Of a DNA stretch of 64,000 bases, positions 60,175 to 64,000 are shown one piece after another (within the stretch, counting starts at the first letter, position 1; each line of letters opens with the position of its first letter). The position numbers and the translations under genes are program-made. The notes under the pieces are model-generated. The model did no database searches and had not been told where the DNA came from. It saw nothing but the letters and a program-made list of their open reading frames with translations. Source of the DNA: Streptococcus sp. DTU_2020_1001019_1_SI_AUS_MUR_006 (GTDB taxonomy: Bacteria; Bacillota; Bacilli; Lactobacillales; Streptococcaceae); the NCBI RefSeq assembly GCF_032340315.1, contig NZ_CP135436.1:1881501-1945500 (forward strand). The letters run 5' to 3'.

Positions 60175-61374
60175 TTATTTGTAACTTAAAGCTCGTTTAA
60201 AGGTTTTCCAGATCCCCAAATCATCTGTTTGAAGGACCAAACTAGCATACATCCGTCCGATAAAGGCTGTTGCAGTAACTGCAAAAATAACCGTTATAGC
60301 AAGCGAAATCCAAGCTTCTAGTCCATTTGCGTAACCATTGATAGCTCTGAATGGCATAAAGAAGGTTGAGACGAATGGGATGTAAGAACCGATTTTCAAA
60401 ATCAAATTATCCCCAGAAGTTCCTAAGACAGTTACTCCAATGAAACCTACCATAATCAAAAGCATCAAAGGCGATAAGGCCTTACCAGAATCTTCTGGTC
60501 GAGAAACCATAGAACCTAAGAAGGCAGCCAAGACCACATACATAAAGAGACTAACCAAGACAAATAACAAGGTATTGATCGAAAATGCTTCTCCCAAGTG
60601 ATTTAGAATACCTGAATTTGCCAAGATAGGCATATCCTTAAAGAAGAAAATAGCTCCAAGTCCACCTACAACATAAATACCAATATGAGTCAAAATAACT
60701 AGAAGTAAGGCAATCATGCGGGCGTAGAAATAATGGCTAGCACGAATGCTTGAGAAGACCACTTCCATGATTTTGGTTCCTTTTTCACTAGCTACCTCTT
60801 GAGCAGTGACACTAGCATAAGTAATCAAAATCATATAGAGAAAGAAACCTAGTCCTGCAGCCGCAAAGGTTTGGACCATCTTTTTATTTTCCTTGGCTTC
60901 ATCAATCTGTTCTGTGAATTGAATTGTTTGAGCCAAGCGTTTTTCCTGTTCCTGAGACAAATTTGCTTCTGAACGGTTGAGTTGGGATTGAAGTTCATTC
61001 AACTTAGCGGTCACTGCTAACTTAATGCCACTCTCTAGTGAAGTCTCACCATGATAGACTGCCTTGAGGATACTATTCTCCTGGTCAATGGTTAGATAGC
61101 CTTTTATTTTTTCATCCTTGATGGCTTCTTTGGCACTTGCTTCATCCTTATAGTCAAAGTTAAGACCATTGGTCGATTTAAGTTCTTCTGTAACAAGAGG
61201 AACAGAACTAACTACTGCTACCTTACTATTTTGAGCCAAGGAAGAACCTTGGAGAACACCAATTCCTCCAGATAGACCTAAAAAGAGGAAAGGCGAAATC
61301 ACCATAAAGAAGAAACTCCAAGACTTGACATGTCTTAGATAGGTTTCTTTGATTACAACCCACATATTTCTCAT
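60175..61374 (-). CDS. ABC-2 type permease, NatB/YhaP-like
   Basis: A 399-residue permease: one N-terminal membrane segment, a large external domain (about residues 45-165, with the conserved GYLTIDQEN), then five to six segments. The region VTAQEVASEKGTKIMEVVFS near 185-205 is the coupling sequence of NatB/YhaP-type ABC-2 permeases. Members export sodium or unknown substrates; the substrate is not evident here. It overlaps its ATPase gene by 4 bp and ends before the second BOX element. Confidence 0.88.
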   Translation of the reverse strand: MRNMWVVIKETYLRHVKSWSFFFMVISPFLFLGLSGGIGVLQGSSLAQNSKVAVVSSVPLVTEELKSTNGLNFDYKDEASAKEAIKDEKIKGYLTIDQENSILKAVYHGETSLESGIKLAVTAKLNELQSQLNRSEANLSQEQEKRLAQTIQFTEQIDEAKENKKMVQTFAAAGLGFFLYMILITYASVTAQEVASEKGTKIMEVVFSSIRASHYFYARMIALLLVILTHIGIYVVGGLGAIFFFKDMPILANSGILNHLGEAFSINTLLFVLVSLFMYVVLAAFLGSMVSRPEDSGKALSPLMLLIMVGFIGVTVLGTSGDNLILKIGSYIPFVSTFFMPFRAINGYANGLEAWISLAITVIFAVTATAFIGRMYASLVLQTDDLGIWKTFKRALSYK

Positions 61375-62264
61375 ACTTCCACCCCTGATTCTAATTTAAA
61401 GATTTCATCGATTGTTGGAGCTTGTTGATCAAAAGTCGCGATATATTGACCTTGAGTCAATATTGGGAAGAGTTCTCTACCTGCACTTTCATCATCTAAA
61501 ATCAACTTCCAACTACCTTGCTTGGTCAAGCTAACCTGTTTGACATGAGGAAGGCTCTCCAGTTCTTCCTTGCTTCGGTCACTTGAAACAAAAAGTCGTG
61601 TTTTGCCGTATTGATTGCGGACTTCTTGAACCGGTCCATGCAAGACCACACGCCCATCACGAATCATGAGGATATCATCACAAAGTTCTTCAACATTGGT
61701 CATGACATGGTCAGAAAAGATAATGGTCGCGCCACGTTCTTTTTCTTTCAAGATAACCCGCTTAAGAAGTTCGGTATTAACTGGATCCAAGCCACTAAAA
61801 GGCTCATCTAGGATAATCAAATCTGGTTCATGAATCAAAGTGATAATCAACTGAATCTTCTGTTGATTTCCTTTTGAGAGACTTTTAATCTTGTCCGTCA
61901 GTTTCCCCTTAACTTCCAGTTTTTCCATCCATTGAGGGAGTTTTTCTTTGATTTCCTTGGTGTCCATGCCTTTTAGGGTAGCCAAGTAACGAACTTGTTC
62001 AAGGACTGTCAATTTAGGCATAAGACTGCGTTCTTCAGGTAGATAACCAATGCGAGCATAGGTCTCCTGACGAATGTCTTGACCATCAAGCTCAATCTCC
62101 CCTTGATAGTCTAAAAATTTCAAAATACTGTGAAAAATAGTTGTTTTCCCAGCTCCATTTTTACCAACCAGCCCTAAAATACGCCCTGGTCTTGCTTGAA
62201 AGTCAACACCAAACAAAACTTGCTTAGGCCCAAAACTTTTCTCTAGATTTCTTACTTCGAGCAT
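61371..62264 (-). CDS. ABC transporter ATPase, NatA/YhaQ-like
   Basis: A 297-residue ATPase: Walker A GKNGAGKTT near residue 34, signature LSKGNQQKIQ near 135 (an SKGN variant usual in this family), Walker B LIILDEPFSGLD near 150 and H-loop SDHV. The last 80 residues form the DUF4162-type C-terminal domain (RLFVSSDRSKEELESLPHVK). I chose the second of two ATGs (62264), six bases after GGAGG. It pairs with the NatB-like permease gene and has its own consensus promoter. Confidence 0.9.
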   Translation of the reverse strand: MLEVRNLEKSFGPKQVLFGVDFQARPGRILGLVGKNGAGKTTIFHSILKFLDYQGEIELDGQDIRQETYARIGYLPEERSLMPKLTVLEQVRYLATLKGMDTKEIKEKLPQWMEKLEVKGKLTDKIKSLSKGNQQKIQLIITLIHEPDLIILDEPFSGLDPVNTELLKRVILKEKERGATIIFSDHVMTNVEELCDDILMIRDGRVVLHGPVQEVRNQYGKTRLFVSSDRSKEELESLPHVKQVSLTKQGSWKLILDDESAGRELFPILTQGQYIATFDQQAPTIDEIFKLESGVEV

Positions 62265-62291
62265 CATCCACCTCCGAAATTTATTGCACTC

Positions 62292-62320
62292 ATTATACTC
62301 CTTTTTGATAGCATTTACAA
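62292..62320 (-). promoter_or_regulatory. Promoter of the NatAB-like operon
   Basis: TTGTAA (62315-62320), 17 bp spacer, TATAAT (62292-62297). The 324 bp between the NatA-like and hydrolase genes otherwise holds only a possible 16-codon frame (62350-62400, minus) and the hydrolase promoter region. Confidence 0.75.
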
Positions 62321-62591
62321 TGATTTATGTACATTTTTAAAACTTAATTTCAAGAAGGATATTTACTGGATAGGAACTTTATTGGCTCATCACCAAGCAT
62401 TTTAGTCCTCCAGATTTTAAGTGATAAATTTATTATACTCATTTCTTGATAAATCCGTTGGCTATGTCCTCAAATGTTCATTTTCAGTCCTGAATTGTTA
62501 CTACTAATCTTCATCATCCTGCCTAGCTTATCGTGCTATTTTATGGTATATTTTTGATAGACTATAGATTATCTTAGGCTAGGAATCTGAT

Positions 62592-63497
62592 ATGAAAAAA
62601 AGACTTAAACTCGAACCAAACAACAATAACTTAATCATTTGGGAAGCTGAACAGCCAAAAGCCATTCTTCAGCTTGTACATGGCATGGTAGAATACGTAG
62701 AACGATATGAAGAATTTGCTCTAGCCATGAATAACGAAGGCTTTACTGTTATCGGCCATGATCATCTCGGCCATGGTTATACTGCTCAAAATCCAAGTCA
62801 ACTCGGAGTCTTTCCTGAATCTCCCGAGGAACTCATCGATGATATTGAAATAGTGACCTCTTTTATTCAAGAAAGCTATCCAGAACTTCCAATCGTCCTT
62901 CTAGGGCATTCTATGGGTTCTCTTATGTGTCGCTATTATGTAGCCAAACGAAAACCACCTATCAATGCCTTGATTATCATGGCGACTGGTCAACAGCCTC
63001 AATTTCTGACTCGATTGGCTCTCATCCTAACAGAATGCATTCGACTTATAAAAGGGAATAAACACCGTAGTAAACTCCTGACCTATCTATCAACTGATAG
63101 CTTTAATCGAACTATTAAGCATCCTAAAACATCTGTCGATTGGCTCTCAAAAAATGAGGAATCCAATCATGCTTATCTGAAGGATCCATTCTGTCAATTC
63201 ATACCTACTATTCCCATGTACAGAGCCATTTTTTACTTCTCTAATCAAGTAGCGAGTAAACAAGTGATCGATGAGATTCCAACCCAACTCCCAATTCTCG
63301 TGATTTCAGGACAAGAAGACCCTCTAGGCGAAAATGGTAAAGGTATAGAGAGATTTGTAAAACTCCTAAAGGCTTCACATTCGAAAGTAAGCCTTCGATT
63401 AGTTGAAGAGGCTCGTCACGAAATTCTAAACGAAATCAATCGACAAGATACTTACCACTTCTTAGCTGATTGGATGGCAAAAAACATCGATGTCTGA
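62592..63497 (+). CDS. Alpha/beta hydrolase, lysophospholipase-like
   Basis: A 301-residue cytoplasmic hydrolase of the monoacylglycerol lipase/lysophospholipase L2 type. LVHGMVEYVERYEEFA near residue 28 forms the oxyanion region, GHDHLGHG near 55, and the nucleophile elbow GHSMGS near 100 holds the catalytic Ser; the acid is in SGQEDPLGENG and the His in EEARHEILNE near the C-terminus. No signal peptide is seen. Single gene with weak AGGA ribosome site and its own terminator. Confidence 0.9.
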   Translation: MKKRLKLEPNNNNLIIWEAEQPKAILQLVHGMVEYVERYEEFALAMNNEGFTVIGHDHLGHGYTAQNPSQLGVFPESPEELIDDIEIVTSFIQESYPELPIVLLGHSMGSLMCRYYVAKRKPPINALIIMATGQQPQFLTRLALILTECIRLIKGNKHRSKLLTYLSTDSFNRTIKHPKTSVDWLSKNEESNHAYLKDPFCQFIPTIPMYRAIFYFSNQVASKQVIDEIPTQLPILVISGQEDPLGENGKGIERFVKLLKASHSKVSLRLVEEARHEILNEINRQDTYHFLADWMAKNIDV

Positions 63498-63547
63498 TCA
63501 TCTTGTAACACTATTAAAAAAGAGTTATTTCTCCGTCAATTTGATTC

Positions 63548-63578
63548 AATCATCAGGCTAAAACTTGATGATTTTTTC
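63548..63578 (+). terminator. Terminator of the hydrolase gene
   Basis: AATCATCA and TGATGATT pair over a ten-base loop, followed by TTTTTC. Confidence 0.8.
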
Positions 63579-63582
63579 TACT

Positions 63583-63608
63583 AAAAAATCCATCCCTAGG
63601 GATGGATT
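63583..63608 (-). terminator. Terminator of pheT
   Basis: Palindrome AATCCATCCCTAGGGATGGATT with a T-run on the minus strand, just after the pheT stop. Confidence 0.82.
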
Positions 63609-63616
63609 GAAAATTT

Positions 63617-64000
63617 TTAACGCACTTCTGCATTCACTTTTTCTTCGAGTGATGCTTGGATTTTTTCCATGTAGCGTGCGACTTCTTCGTCGGTTAAACT
63701 ATCTTCTGGATTTTGGAAGGTCAAGCTATAAGCCATAGACTTCATTCCGATACCCAGTTTTTCACCTGAGAAGACGTCGAAGAGTTTGATATCTGTCAAA
63801 CGTTTCACGCCTGCAGCTTGGATAGCGTCCACAACTTCTTGGTGAGTGACTTCTGCCTTGAGGAGAAGGGCAACGTCACGACTGACTGCTGGGAATTTAG
63901 TAATTTCCACAAATGGTGTGGCTGGTTGAAGGGTTTCTTCAATAGCTGAAAGGTTAAGCTCAGCTACATAAGTCTCTGGAATATCGTAAGCCTTAGCCGT
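63617..64000 (-). CDS. pheT: Phenylalanyl-tRNA synthetase beta subunit, C-terminal part
   Basis: The last 127 residues of PheT; the rest is beyond the window. The visible part is the FDX-ACB anticodon-binding domain, with [31 protein letters not shown] and [20 protein letters not shown], typical of PheT C-termini. The frame is open to the window edge. A palindromic terminator follows. Confidence 0.94.
   Translation of the reverse strand, partial: TAKAYDIPETYVAELNLSAIEETLQPATPFVEITKFPAVSRDVALLLKAEVTHQEVVDAIQAAGVKRLTDIKLFDVFSGEKLGIGMKSMAYSLTFQNPEDSLTDEEVARYMEKIQASLEEKVNAEVR

Overview
The window is chromosomal DNA of a low-GC Firmicute, best read as a mitis-group Streptococcus (S. mitis, S. oralis, S. 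infantis or S. pneumoniae relatives). The evidence is two BOX repeats, many promoters with an extended -10 of the form TnTGnTATAAT, a LemA-free TPM locus, and local gene orders I know from pneumococcus: rlmI-aroDEBC-tyrA-ylbF-aroA-aroK; cdaA-cdaR-glmM-DUF1149-degV-dapB-cca-abcF; whiA-yvcK-rapZ; engB-clpX-folA-dpr. I do not assign a species. No rRNA, tRNA or CRISPR array was seen.

Layout. 1-9.6 kb (minus strand) is a shikimate and tyrosine operon running from rlmI through aroD, aroE, aroB, aroC, tyrA and ylbF. It is then interrupted by a broken TPM-domain gene with its own terminator, after which aroA and aroK restart from a separate promoter. 9.8-11.3 kb holds a cytoplasmic alpha-amylase behind a perfect sugar-type operator palindrome, followed by a BOX element. 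11.5-22.8 kb (minus) holds dnaD, metA, apt, a decayed stretch, an ABC-F protein, cca, dapB, degV, DUF1149, glmM, cdaR and cdaA: translation, tRNA CCA ends, lysine/diaminopimelate, peptidoglycan precursors and c-di-AMP.

22.9-29.5 kb is the most accessory-looking part. After the ferredoxin-NADP reductase gene comes an AT-rich five-gene cassette, a LanFEG-type lantibiotic-immunity ABC transporter with its own sensor kinase and response regulator but no visible lantibiotic biosynthesis gene. An intact IS200-family insertion sequence follows. Conserved housekeeping synteny resumes with whiA-yvcK-rapZ-ridA-engB-clpX-folA, including a small 56-codon gene between folA and clpX, then dpr, a heterodimeric ABC exporter and tpiA.

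40.6-51.8 kb holds a 23S rRNA methyltransferase, a divergent APH-like kinase gene that appears to be transcribed leaderless, recX, ntdP, a second AT-rich accessory pair (Rgg-family regulator plus methyltransferase), queH, an MFS transporter, asnS, aspC and tseB. 52-64 kb holds an FMN reductase, an O-antigen-ligase-like membrane protein, birA, ackA, a YtxK-like methyltransferase, pyrG with a leader that looks like a CTP-sensing reiterative-transcription attenuator, rpoE, a second BOX, a NatAB-like ABC transporter, a lysophospholipase-like hydrolase and the 3' end of pheT.

Most genes lie on the minus strand in tightly packed operons with 1-14 bp overlaps. The points most worth following up are the orphan LanFEG-RK island, the pyrG leader, the foldable repeat between degV and dapB, the frameshifted TPM repeat gene that splits the aromatic operon, and two leaderless transcripts (rlmI and the APH-like gene).
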